In this document: positions 8,277 through 16,363 of the stretch, in pieces
Numbering within the stretch: position 1 is the stretch's first letter
How the letters are laid out: each line of letters starts with the position of its first letter
Source: Actinomycetota bacterium
GTDB taxonomy: Bacteria; Actinomycetota; Humimicrobiia; Humimicrobiales; Humimicrobiaceae
Direction of reading: 5' to 3'
Assembly: GCA_014360385.1 (NCBI GenBank)
Contig: JACIXO010000001.1
Span: 1 to 28,750, forward strand
Length of the DNA stretch: 28,750 nt
Notes under the pieces: generated by a model
What the model saw: the letters and a program-made list of their open reading frames with translations, nothing else
What the model was told of the DNA's origin: nothing
Database searches by the model: none
Made by a program: the position numbers and the translations under genes

Positions 8277-9218
8277 TTAAAGGAGCTCTTTTATTATCTC
8301 TTTTACCAGACTAACTGCTTTTGGATGTCTCATTACCAGAATATCAGCTCCAGCTATAAGCATACTCATAGCTGATATTGCTTCCCAATTTACTCCTCGC
8401 TCCTCAAGATCACCCCACTCCGGATATCGCTCCTCACTTTCTCTTACTTCTTTAACCTTCCATACTTCAGGAGCTAAATTACATATGATAGGCATCTGGG
8501 TCATTTTATCATCCTGCAAAAGCGCAGCAATTCTCAATCTCTCCATAGCAGAATAGCAATACTCAATACCATATCCAAGACTGGAAGTTGAAGGATCCAT
8601 AACTATCCGGTCCGGAGGAAGCCCAAGCTGAGTTAAAAGTATATTTAGCTGCTTTGCTATATTTACATCCAGGGGATTTAAAGCTATGACATTATTATTA
8701 TATCCCATAGCTGCAGCAGCAATTGTTTTATAGTTCTCTTCTTCAGCCCATCCAATCAGAATGCTTGTGTCAGCATTTTTTTCTGACACCTTTTTCATTA
8801 CTTCAGCCACATTTTCCAGAGAGCCTGCACCATATACAATAAGGGGTTTACTTATAGCTTCTCTAACTTTTTTTGTAAGTTCTGCAGCCTCCTCTGGTTT
8901 CATGTCTCCAACATCAGGATTTGTACTAACGAGTTGAAGACATATGGCCTCTGCTCCAAACTCATCAATACATTTCTTAGCCCATTTTACCGGATCATCA
9001 TAAACATCCCTATAATACTTATCTACACTTTCTGGCCATCCCTTTGGCCTGCTGTCATATACCTCAATTGCTATTATTGGTTTGTTCGGGATCTCACCTT
9101 CAAAAGTATGAAATGGTAGAGCAGTCTCACCCCCTACTTTTACCTCTAGATCTCCCTTGCCCAATTTAACTGTATTTATCTTGCCTGTGTATTCATTTTT
9201 TGGAACTTGAAATTCCAA
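8277..9218 (-). CDS. acsD: Corrinoid iron-sulfur protein small subunit
   Basis: Small (delta) subunit of the corrinoid iron-sulfur protein, partner of AcsC in methyl transfer to AcsB. It is 313 residues with a TIM-barrel pattern (for example FGAEAICLQLVSTNPD, KPLIVYGAGSLE, DRIVMDPSTSSLGYGIEYCYSAMER). The start is TTG with a very strong AAGGAGGAGAGG immediately before it; no ATG sits nearby in frame. It is the first gene after a 379-base non-coding gap and lies 155 bases before cooS/acsA. The gap carries tandem palindromes and a promoter-like element, so acsD probably heads its own transcription unit within the cluster. Confidence 0.96.
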   Translation of the reverse strand: MEFQVPKNEYTGKINTVKLGKGDLEVKVGGETALPFHTFEGEIPNKPIIAIEVYDSRPKGWPESVDKYYRDVYDDPVKWAKKCIDEFGAEAICLQLVSTNPDVGDMKPEEAAELTKKVREAISKPLIVYGAGSLENVAEVMKKVSEKNADTSILIGWAEEENYKTIAAAAMGYNNNVIALNPLDVNIAKQLNILLTQLGLPPDRIVMDPSTSSLGYGIEYCYSAMERLRIAALLQDDKMTQMPIICNLAPEVWKVKEVRESEERYPEWGDLEERGVNWEAISAMSMLIAGADILVMRHPKAVSLVKEIIKELL

Positions 9219-9597
9219 CCTCTCCTCCTTTTTGTAACTTAACCTTTTAACTTAGCTTTTATGGTATTGTTGATTTAGAAATCAAGATTTAGAAATCAAG
9301 GCTGCCTAAAATTTTATTTTTTGGTTTCTGGCAATAAATCACCCACGCATATAAAACTTATTAATATAGATTTTATTCAAAGCTCTGCTTGAGAACCTTA
9401 TTTCTTTTAGCTACTTGACTAACCAGGAGATAGTTATCTTGCCGCCAATTATTAGCTCTATGCAATAAAACACAATTACGCTATTGTAACATTTTTGCAC
9501 AAACTTTGCATTAAATTTACCGAGTTTTGGCACATCTTTCCCTTATCTTCTTTTACCAATATAACTTTAGTTCTGGCTTTTTAACCCATGGCTAAAT
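9219..9597 (-). promoter_or_regulatory. Non-coding leader between cooC and acsD
   Basis: This 379-base stretch contains no supported gene and no acsE remnant that I can see. On the minus strand it holds an extended -10 sequence TGTTACAAT (9483-9491) with no good -35, the tandem palindromes at 9271-9299, and the acsD ribosome binding site. It is the largest gap in the window and the likely place for control of the catalytic genes. No known riboswitch pattern was recognised. Confidence 0.45.
9271..9299. promoter_or_regulatory. Tandem palindromic repeat, candidate operator of acsD
   Basis: GATTTAGAAATCAA is present twice in direct tandem (9272-9285 and 9286-9299). Each copy contains an inverted repeat GATTT-AG-AAATC, extended to TGATTT-AG-AAATCA in the first. 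The dyad centres are 14 bases apart, about 60-75 bases upstream of the acsD start. Tandem dyads in a leader suggest a dimeric regulator site. It could instead be one more of the slippage duplications common in this window. Confidence 0.4.
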
Positions 9598-10392
9598 TTA
9601 ACCCTTCTTCAACCAATCTCCCTTTAACTCTCCAATTTCAGAAACTAACTTCCTCACAAAACATTTTACCTGAGTTAATGCAATGCTATTCGAGGGAAGA
9701 TCAAATATGCTTTCACCTGAAAGATCCATCTCAGATATGCTTGCGTCCAAATTTACACAAGAAAGAATCTCGAGTCCGGTCTTCTTTATAGATTCGATAA
9801 GCTTTACATCCAGTTCTGAATTTACTCTGTTAACAATGAGAAGAATTCTCCCAATCTTAAGTTTTAACTCCAAAGCTAGGTCTCTGATTCGTGACGCTGT
9901 AAGTATTCCCTTAGGAGAGAAATCAGAAACTATAAGAAGAAAATCTATATCTCTGGTCGTCCTTCTGCTTAAGTGCTCCATTCCAGCCTCATTATCCATA
10001 ACTACCCAGTTATAATTTTCCTGAAGCACATCTATATACTTTCGGAAAAGGGTATTGGCATAACAATAGCACCCAGGTCCTTCACCTCTCCCCATAGCCA
10101 ACAAATCAAATCCATTACCTTCCACAAGAGCCTGATGGATATTCATTTCCACAATCTGGTCCTTATACATCCCTTTTGAATAACGAGGAGCATCCCTCTT
10201 AAATTCCTCTCTCAAGGACCCTACGGTTTTCGTAATCTTGACCCCCAAAACCTCATTAAGATTTGAATTGGGGTCAGCATCAAGAGCTAATACTGGAGTT
10301 TTTCCCTCTTCTATCAGACTTCTAATTATAAGAGCACATAGAGTAGTTTTTCCTGTTCCACCCTTTCCTGCTAAAGCTACACTTATACTCAA
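9598..10392 (-). CDS. cooC: CODH nickel-insertion ATPase CooC/AcsF type
   Basis: A 264-residue MinD/ParA-like ATPase of the CooC group, which uses ATP to help insert nickel into CODH or ACS. The deviant Walker A KGGTGKTT is at residues 10-17, followed by LALDADPNSNLNEVLG. NWVVMDNEAGMEHLSRRTTRDID around the middle is the Walker B/switch region typical of CooC. GCYCYAN contains the CxC pattern seen in these proteins. The start is TTG, preceded by TAGGAGATAGCT. This ribosome site overlaps the last codons of the upstream ASKHA gene, so the two are translationally coupled. Whether it serves CODH or ACS (AcsF) cannot be decided from sequence. Confidence 0.92.
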   Translation of the reverse strand: MSISVALAGKGGTGKTTLCALIIRSLIEEGKTPVLALDADPNSNLNEVLGVKITKTVGSLREEFKRDAPRYSKGMYKDQIVEMNIHQALVEGNGFDLLAMGRGEGPGCYCYANTLFRKYIDVLQENYNWVVMDNEAGMEHLSRRTTRDIDFLLIVSDFSPKGILTASRIRDLALELKLKIGRILLIVNRVNSELDVKLIESIKKTGLEILSCVNLDASISEMDLSGESIFDLPSNSIALTQVKCFVRKLVSEIGELKGDWLKKG

Positions 10393-10394
10393 AG

Positions 10395-12350
10395 CTATCT
10401 CCTATCTCTTCCTCTCAAATTGTTCATCGAATATATAAGCTCTTCCACGGTAGGAAAGTCCTTTAAGTCTGTATATGGCAAAAAAAGACCAGCCACATAT
10501 CTATCCATGAACTTCATGTTTACACTTAATTCGATATATGTAATTTTATTCGCAATCTCCAGACTCTTCTTGTACTTTTCCTCAGAAAGTAAGCTAAGAT
10601 AAGCTCCAGTCACCGAAGTATTTCCCAAAAAATGGTATTTACTTATATCTATGTCCGGAAGCATGCCTATAACAATTGCGTTTCGAATGTTTAAATGTTT
10701 TCCAAGTCCACCAGCTATATAGATTCTGTCAAGGTCATAAACGTTTAAATCAACCTCCTCTAAAAGTGTCTTAATTCCCGCATAAATAGCAGCCTTGGCT
10801 CTCATCAGATTATTGATATCGACCTCACTTATAAATATAGATTTACCTGTGGCACTATCCCTGGCATCTACAATAATATACCTTAAATCTCCATCAACAC
10901 ATTCAAGATATCTGTTTCCTATATCTCTATTAAATTTGCCCTTTCTATCTATAACACCTTTAAGATACATTTCACCAATGATATCAATTAGTCCAGACCC
11001 ACAGATTCCCCTGGGCTTACCTCCTCCAATCACTTCGACCTCACATTTATAAGTCTCTTCATCTATCCATACTTTCTCGATAGCACCATCAACCGCCCTT
11101 ATCCCACACTTAACTCCTCCGCCCTCAAAAGCAGGGCCAGCAGAACAGGAGCATCCCATCATCCACTCCGAGTTTCCCACTACAAGCTCTCCATTAGTAC
11201 CCAGATCTAAAAATAAGGTTAATTCTTTCTGACAGGCCATGTCTGTAGCCAGAACCCCTGAAGTAATGTCACTGCCAAGATAGCTTGCTACACCTTTCAT
11301 ACTGTAAACCATTGCATTTCTTATATGTTTTATTCCAACCTCTTCGGCTGTTGAATTTGGAAATCTATTAGCCACTGTGACATAAGGTTCCTCTCGTATA
11401 TACCTGGGCGGAACACCATAGAAAAGATGCATCATGGTAGAATTGCCAGCTACCACAACAGATACAATACTATCAGGATCAACACCGCTATCGAGAAGTA
11501 AATTCCATATTAAACTATTCAGGCAGTCCACCACTACTTCTCTAAGCTTATTCAATCCTTCCTTTCTGGTAGAATATACTATCCTATTTATAATATCTTC
11601 CCCAAACTTTATCTGGGGGTTATATTCAGACGCAACGCTCAAGATATCCCCATTTTCAAGATCAACAAGATACAGGACAAGGGTAGTGGTTCCAATATCA
11701 ATAGCTATTCCATAACATTTCCTGTCAACTTCTCCTGCCTGGATATCTATTAATGTTCTGTTCCACTTATCCACAGTAACTGTAACTGTCCAGTTCTTTT
11801 CTCTCAATACATTTGGCAGAATTCTCATGATGTGAATTGGAACAACACAATCCTCTATTCCCAAGCTTTCCTTGATAGCCTTCTGCAACCTAAATAGGTC
11901 GCTCGTGCCATAGCTAAAAGATGGCTTCTCCACTTTCAACCATTCTTTAACTATCCAGGGCTTTACCTCTATCGAAGAAAACTCTCTTTTGCTTATCCCA
12001 GCATAAATTTTGGATGGTCTTTCTCCCAGCTCTCCCTTTTCTATTTTACCCTTCTGCTTCACCCTTTCTGGAACATATACAACCAGATCGCTCTTTACCC
12101 TCGCCTGGCAGGAAAGAACAAACCCATTTTCTTTTTCTTTCTTGCTTATAAATTTGGGGAAGTCTTTGGTTTCTACAGTACCCTCTATTATCTGAACTAC
12201 ACATCTTCCGCAGGTACCAGCTCCGCCACAGGAGGAGTCTATATCCAGTCCACAGTCAAGAATGGCCTGCCTGAGATTATAGTTGGGATCTATAGTAATA
12301 GACTTGTTGCTGGGAAGAAACTTTATGAAATATTTCTTCACTCTATTCAT
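10395..12350 (-). CDS. acsV: Ferredoxin-ASKHA reductive activator of corrinoid protein
   Basis: This protein probably restores inactive Co(II) corrinoid iron-sulfur protein to Co(I), coupled to ATP (AcsV/RACo family). The N-terminal [2Fe-2S] domain shows C41, C47, C50 and C81 (counted from the start chosen here; motif CGGAGTCGRC). A linker follows, then an ASKHA ATPase domain beginning GIAIDIGTTTLVLYL near residue 214, with GTNGELVVGN and CGSGLIDIIGEM further on. The longer frame begins with TTG at 12416, but a strong promoter places the transcript start near 12412, so I chose the ATG at 12350 (651 residues). That ATG lacks a clear ribosome site. An AGAAGG at about 12400 precedes an in-frame CTG that could be an alternative start. 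It is probably the first gene of the acs locus. Confidence 0.9.
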   Translation of the reverse strand: MNRVKKYFIKFLPSNKSITIDPNYNLRQAILDCGLDIDSSCGGAGTCGRCVVQIIEGTVETKDFPKFISKKEKENGFVLSCQARVKSDLVVYVPERVKQKGKIEKGELGERPSKIYAGISKREFSSIEVKPWIVKEWLKVEKPSFSYGTSDLFRLQKAIKESLGIEDCVVPIHIMRILPNVLREKNWTVTVTVDKWNRTLIDIQAGEVDRKCYGIAIDIGTTTLVLYLVDLENGDILSVASEYNPQIKFGEDIINRIVYSTRKEGLNKLREVVVDCLNSLIWNLLLDSGVDPDSIVSVVVAGNSTMMHLFYGVPPRYIREEPYVTVANRFPNSTAEEVGIKHIRNAMVYSMKGVASYLGSDITSGVLATDMACQKELTLFLDLGTNGELVVGNSEWMMGCSCSAGPAFEGGGVKCGIRAVDGAIEKVWIDEETYKCEVEVIGGGKPRGICGSGLIDIIGEMYLKGVIDRKGKFNRDIGNRYLECVDGDLRYIIVDARDSATGKSIFISEVDINNLMRAKAAIYAGIKTLLEEVDLNVYDLDRIYIAGGLGKHLNIRNAIVIGMLPDIDISKYHFLGNTSVTGAYLSLLSEEKYKKSLEIANKITYIELSVNMKFMDRYVAGLFLPYTDLKDFPTVEELIYSMNNLRGRDRR

Positions 12351-12418
12351 TATGAAGATTGAGATTTTTACAAAGGTACAGATTTTCAGGTATTTCCTTC
12401 TAGGAAGTTGCCTCAAAA

Positions 12419-12447
12419 ATTATATTATATGCGACTCCAAAAATCAA
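12419..12447 (-). promoter_or_regulatory. Sigma-70-type promoter for acsV-cooC
   Basis: On the minus strand TTGATT (12442-12447) is followed after exactly 17 bases by TATAAT (12419-12424). A second overlapping TATAAT lies at 12424-12429. The transcript would begin near 12412, inside the longest reading frame, which argues for a downstream start codon for acsV. Confidence 0.65.
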
Positions 12448-12490
12448 AGACATAGACTTACCCCGATAACGTGGAGTTTTTTACATCTTT

Positions 12491-12597
12491 AGAAAGCATC
12501 TCTTTTTCTCGGGATAGGAAAACAAACTACTGGATCAGGATGGGCGTTAAGAAAACAGTTTGAAGGCGAAGTGGGCATGGAATTGGAGATGCTTTCA
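12491..12597. other. 107-bp element bounded by 11-bp inverted repeat
   Basis: GAAAGCATCTC (12491-12501) and its exact complement GAGATGCTTTC (12587-12597) enclose 85 bases that are less AT-rich than the flanks. Inside, CAAACT and AGTTTG can form a second stem. It lies between the lepA end and the acsV promoter, with no gene known to use it. It may be a structured RNA (either strand) or a decayed small element. No known riboswitch or RNA family was recognised. A full terminal stem and an internal stem are the only support. Confidence 0.4.
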
Positions 12598-12669
12598 TAC
12601 CTTTACATTTTATATTTTTATATTTTTTATACTTTTTATGCAATTTATTACTCCTCGTGTATTCTTTAT

Positions 12670-14568
12670 CTATTTTGTATCTATCCTGTATATACTCAAA
12701 AAGGCCTCTCCTGGTATTTCAACTTTTCCAATTTTTTTCATCCTTTTTTTGCCTCTTTTCTGTTTTTCAAGTAGCTTTATTTTCCTTGTCACATCTCCTC
12801 CATAAAGCTTAGCAGTTACATCCTTCCGCAGAGCTGATAAACTTTCTCTAGCAATGACCCTTTTCCCAATAGAAGCCTGGATAACTACTTCAAAAAGCTG
12901 TCTTGGAATCTGCTCTTTTAGCTTCTTAACAAGTTCCCTTCCCAGATAATAAGCCTTGTCCCTGTGAGTTATAACTGAAAGATCTTCCACTTTTTCGCCT
13001 GCTACTATCATATCCAGTTTTACCAGATCAGAGGGCCTGTATTCTAAAAACTCATAGTCTAAAGACCCGTATCCTGAGGTTATTGACTTTAGAAGATCAA
13101 AAAAATCAACAATCATCTCAGAAAGAGGAATAGTGTACTTAAGATTTGCTCTTTCTTCCGAAATATACTGCATATCAACAAAATTTCCTCTCTTCCTGTT
13201 AGCAAGCCCCATAACTTCCCCAACATATTCTTTCGGGGTTATTATAGTAGCTAAAACATACGGTTCCTCGACCTTCAGTATTTTTTCCTCTGAAGGAAAG
13301 TCAGATGGTTTTTTTACCTCAATAACATCTCCATCAGCTTTCGTAACTTTATAAACAACATTTGGAGTAGTAGCTACAAGTCTTAAGTCATATTCTCTCT
13401 CCAGCCTTTCCTTGACTATTTCCATATGAAGCATTCCAAGAAACCCACATCTAAACCCAAATCCTAATGCTGAGGAAACTTCAGGGATAAATTCAAGAGA
13501 CGAATCATTTAAGGATAACTTTTTCAAAGCTGCCCTCAAATCCTCGTAGTCTCCACCTTCGACAGGGAAAAGTCCACAATAAACCATTGGCTTTGGCTTC
13601 TTATAACCAGGTAGGCTTTCGGGAGCAGGGTTCTGAAAATCAGTTATCGTGTCTCCCACCATGATATTATCAACCTCTTTTATGCCAGTTATAACATATC
13701 CGACCTCTCCTGCAATCAGCTTGTCCTTACCCATCATTTTGGGAGCAAAAATTCCAAGTTCTTCCACTTCAGCTACAACATTTTCAGCCATAAATTTAAT
13801 TTTCATTCCCTTTATTATCGAGCCGTTTACTATTCTTACCAATGCAACAACCCCTCTGTAAGAATCATACTGGGAATCAAAAATTAATGCCTGAAGAGGG
13901 CTTCGTATATCTCCTCCTGGAGGTGGGATATCTACAACCACTCTTTCCAATACATCCTCTACCCCATAGCCTGTTTTAGCACTAATTCTTAGAATCTCAT
14001 CTTTCTTTATGCCAAGGATTTTACTAAGTTCTTCTGCAACTTCATCAGGTCTTGCACTTTTTAAGTCAATCTTATTTATCACAGGAATAATTTCTAACCC
14101 GTTTTCAAGTGCCAGATGAACATTTGCAATGGTCTGGGCCTGGACACCCTGTGTGGCATCAACCACCAGTATCGCTCCCTCGCATGCTGCAAGGCTCCTC
14201 GAGACCTCGTAGGTAAAATCAACATGTCCTGGGGTATCAATTAAATTGAATATATATTGCCTGCCATCCAGCTTACAGTTATAGAGTACCCTCACTGCAT
14301 GGGCCTTAATAGTTATTCCCCGCTCTCTTTCAAGCTCCATATCGTCAAGGTACTGGTCAAGCATTTCTCTCGGGCTAACTGCTCTGGTCAATTCTAGAAT
14401 TCTATCTGCAAGGGTAGATTTACCATGATCTATGTGTGCAATTATAGAGAAATTTCTTATTAATTCTTGCTCACTTCTCTCACTACTATTTGTAACCTCA
14501 CTACTATTTGTAACCTTATTAATATTTGTACCCTTACTACTATTTTCAATGATATTTTCTCTGGTCAT
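12670..14568 (-). CDS. lepA: Elongation factor 4 (LepA) ribosomal GTPase
   Basis: Translational GTPase acting on the ribosome (back-translocation or assembly). The 632 residues contain G1 AHIDHGKS (44-51), the DTPGHVDF G3 motif, NKIDL G4, and the LepA-specific C-terminal KLYGGDVTRKIKLLEKQKRGKKRMK. The start ATG overlaps the murJ stop (ATGA), with AGAGG before it, so this start is well supported. It gives an unusual N-terminal extension of about 32 residues (typical LepA begins shortly before the IRNFSIIAHIDHGKS segment). The extension contains a VTNSSE-type duplication from an exact 18-bp tandem repeat at 14480-14515. The core is intact. Confidence 0.97.
   Translation of the reverse strand: MTRENIIENSSKGTNINKVTNSSEVTNSSERSEQELIRNFSIIAHIDHGKSTLADRILELTRAVSPREMLDQYLDDMELERERGITIKAHAVRVLYNCKLDGRQYIFNLIDTPGHVDFTYEVSRSLAACEGAILVVDATQGVQAQTIANVHLALENGLEIIPVINKIDLKSARPDEVAEELSKILGIKKDEILRISAKTGYGVEDVLERVVVDIPPPGGDIRSPLQALIFDSQYDSYRGVVALVRIVNGSIIKGMKIKFMAENVVAEVEELGIFAPKMMGKDKLIAGEVGYVITGIKEVDNIMVGDTITDFQNPAPESLPGYKKPKPMVYCGLFPVEGGDYEDLRAALKKLSLNDSSLEFIPEVSSALGFGFRCGFLGMLHMEIVKERLEREYDLRLVATTPNVVYKVTKADGDVIEVKKPSDFPSEEKILKVEEPYVLATIITPKEYVGEVMGLANRKRGNFVDMQYISEERANLKYTIPLSEMIVDFFDLLKSITSGYGSLDYEFLEYRPSDLVKLDMIVAGEKVEDLSVITHRDKAYYLGRELVKKLKEQIPRQLFEVVIQASIGKRVIARESLSALRKDVTAKLYGGDVTRKIKLLEKQKRGKKRMKKIGKVEIPGEAFLSIYRIDTK
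14480..14515. repeat. Exact 18-bp tandem repeat in lepA 5' end
   Basis: TCACTACTATTTGTAACC at 14480-14497 is repeated at 14498-14515, with a degenerate third copy continuing to about 14540. It is in frame and encodes the (E)VTNSS repeats of the LepA N-terminal extension. Confidence 0.9.
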
Positions 14569-16148
14569 ATCCTCTGTTTTTCCTTCAAACCTTTTAATAA
14601 ACTTATAACAAATCGTGACTCATCCATTTTAAACAAAATAGTACATCCTGCATATACCCCTACACCAAGAGCTATCACTCCAAACAAAATGAGTATAAGA
14701 ACCCCCACGCCTCGATAAGCAAGGGCATCCAAATGTTTCCAGACAAAAAATACAACCGTCCCCATTATCAAGGAGGAAAGAAATATTTTAATGTAAGAAA
14801 CAACGATCCTCTTACCATCCAGACTACCAACCTTTTTTCTCAAAACTATTAGAAGAATTACCACGTTGCATATTGCTACAAGAGAGGTTGAAAGAGCAAG
14901 CCCTCCAGCACCCATAAACTTCACCAGAATCCAGTCAAGTATAAAATTAACCACTATCGAAATAAGAGCTACCTTCAAAGGTGTATACACATTTTTAAAA
15001 GAATAGAAAATCCTGTTCAAAATCATAAGTAGCCCAAAAAATAAAAGTCCTATACTATGAAAAATCAAAATGGAGGAAACCCTTTCGGTATCAGAAGCAC
15101 CGAATTGGTTGTATTCAAATAAGAGTTTTATTACCGGATGACTAAGAACAATAAGTCCCACAGTAGCCGGCACCATTACGTAACCTATTTCTCTTATGCC
15201 CAGAGAAAATGTTTCCTTGAGCCCTCTAAGGTCGCCCTCACTTGCTTGCCTTGAGAGAAGAGGGTAAAGCACGGTTATTATAGCAACCGAAAAGACCCCA
15301 AGGGGAAGATTAGCAACTCTCCAGGAAAGAGTGAGAGCCGTTGTATTACCAGCTCCGAGGTTTAAAGCAAAAAAGTTATCTACCCCATTATTAAGCTCAA
15401 CAGCTCCAAGGCTCAGAAGAATTGGAAGAGCCATAGAAAAAAAATCCTTAACGGGCTTACTTCTAAAATCTATCCCGAAGCTGTACTTTATTTTCGAAAC
15501 TCTAAGCTGTGGTAGCTGGATTGCAAGATGAAAGACTGAACCAACCATTACACCGAGAGCCATGCTTACAATCCCTGTTCGAGCTGAAAGAAAAATAATA
15601 AAAATAATAGTAATAACGTTCATAGCAAGAGGTGCTACAGAAGGAGCTGTAAATATGTAGTGGGAATTTAAAATACTCGCTGCTAAGCCAGAAAGACTCA
15701 TTGTCAGCATGGAAAAAATCATTATCCTGCTCATCAAAGAAAATCTTGTTATGCTAAGCTCACTACCAGTTATTCTGGAAAGCAGAACTCCTATTTGTGG
15801 AGAAAAAATAAAAATTATTGTGGATATTACAAAGAAAGCCAAAATCATTACGTTTAAAACAGAGTTCACAAACAATTCCAGCTCTTTCTTTTTCTCATCC
15901 CTGTTGATATAAGAAGAATAAATGGGAATGAAGGCAGCAACAATCAGTGACTCGGCAAAAAGAATCCTAAAAAGATTGGGTATGAAATAAGCCCAGGTAA
16001 AGGCATCAGTGTCATAGTTTATACCAAAATAACCTGCCATTATCTGGTCTCTTACCAGACCCGAGACTTTGGATAAAAGTGTAGCAATTATTACTATGAC
16101 AGTAGCCCCAAAAATTCTTTTCCTGGAAATCAGGTATTCTTCCTGCAT
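14565..16148 (-). CDS. murJ: Lipid II flippase MurJ (MviN family)
   Basis: Polytopic membrane protein that flips the peptidoglycan precursor lipid II across the cytoplasmic membrane. It is 527 residues, mostly hydrophobic with about 14 predicted helices. Family signatures include LLSKVSGLVRDQIMAGYFG, DAFTWAYFIPNLFRILFAES, and PILLSLGAVELNNGVDNFFALNLGAGNTTALTLSWRVANLPLGVFSVAI. It overlaps lepA by 4 bases, an unusual partnership. The annotated ATG has no ribosome site upstream. AGGAAG just inside the gene precedes in-frame CTG and ATT codons (codons 6-7), so the true start may be a few residues later. The divergent neighbour is rpsT. Confidence 0.95.
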   Translation of the reverse strand: MQEEYLISRKRIFGATVIVIIATLLSKVSGLVRDQIMAGYFGINYDTDAFTWAYFIPNLFRILFAESLIVAAFIPIYSSYINRDEKKKELELFVNSVLNVMILAFFVISTIIFIFSPQIGVLLSRITGSELSITRFSLMSRIMIFSMLTMSLSGLAASILNSHYIFTAPSVAPLAMNVITIIFIIFLSARTGIVSMALGVMVGSVFHLAIQLPQLRVSKIKYSFGIDFRSKPVKDFFSMALPILLSLGAVELNNGVDNFFALNLGAGNTTALTLSWRVANLPLGVFSVAIITVLYPLLSRQASEGDLRGLKETFSLGIREIGYVMVPATVGLIVLSHPVIKLLFEYNQFGASDTERVSSILIFHSIGLLFFGLLMILNRIFYSFKNVYTPLKVALISIVVNFILDWILVKFMGAGGLALSTSLVAICNVVILLIVLRKKVGSLDGKRIVVSYIKIFLSSLIMGTVVFFVWKHLDALAYRGVGVLILILFGVIALGVGVYAGCTILFKMDESRFVISLLKGLKEKQRI

Positions 16149-16277
16149 AAAATTTTGTTTACAGATTTCATGTACACGGTTTCTTTTAAATTGTTGCTTT
16201 TCTACAAAATTGCGCAGCCGGTTGTTATTTCATAATTGGTTGCTATTATAATAAATATTTTTATTTTTTAAAAAAAA

Positions 16278-16286
16278 TGCTAAAAT
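16278..16286 (+). promoter_or_regulatory. Possible extended -10 promoter of rpsT
   Basis: TGCTAAAAT is an extended -10 type sequence (TGn plus TAAAAT) 78 bases before the rpsT start. The upstream region is A/T runs without a clear -35. The predicted leader of about 70 bases would suit autoregulation by S20, but no specific structure is evident. Confidence 0.3.
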
Positions 16287-16363
16287 AAGTGGCCATTAAA
16301 ATCCTTTAACCTGTAACCTATAAACTAAAGCTTTTTATATTATCTTGGAGGGAAATTAGTACT

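Noticed and set aside
7783..8280. Long plus-strand frame of 165 residues opposite cooS/acsA
   Set aside because: It is antisense to a clearly conserved gene, has no ribosome site and no recognisable protein features.
9219..9597. Possible decayed acsE between cooC and acsD
   Set aside because: The region is AT-rich, has no open frame of useful length and no recognisable methyltransferase residues.
12434..12482. Possible plus-strand terminator (ACTCCA paired with TGGAGT then a T-run)
   Set aside because: Only six pairs around a loop of more than 30 bases, and no plus-strand gene upstream to terminate.
12505..12575. Resemblance of GGGCGTTAAG in the 107-bp element to part of a tetrahydrofolate riboswitch
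   Set aside because: Only one short word matches; the rest of the consensus and the pairing pattern could not be found, and no folate gene follows on that strand.
12571..12774. Plus-strand reading frame beginning MGMELEML, continuing into hydrophobic aromatic residues
   Set aside because: No ribosome site, composition driven by T-rich DNA antisense to the lepA end, and the frame overlaps the inverted-repeat element. Treated as chance.
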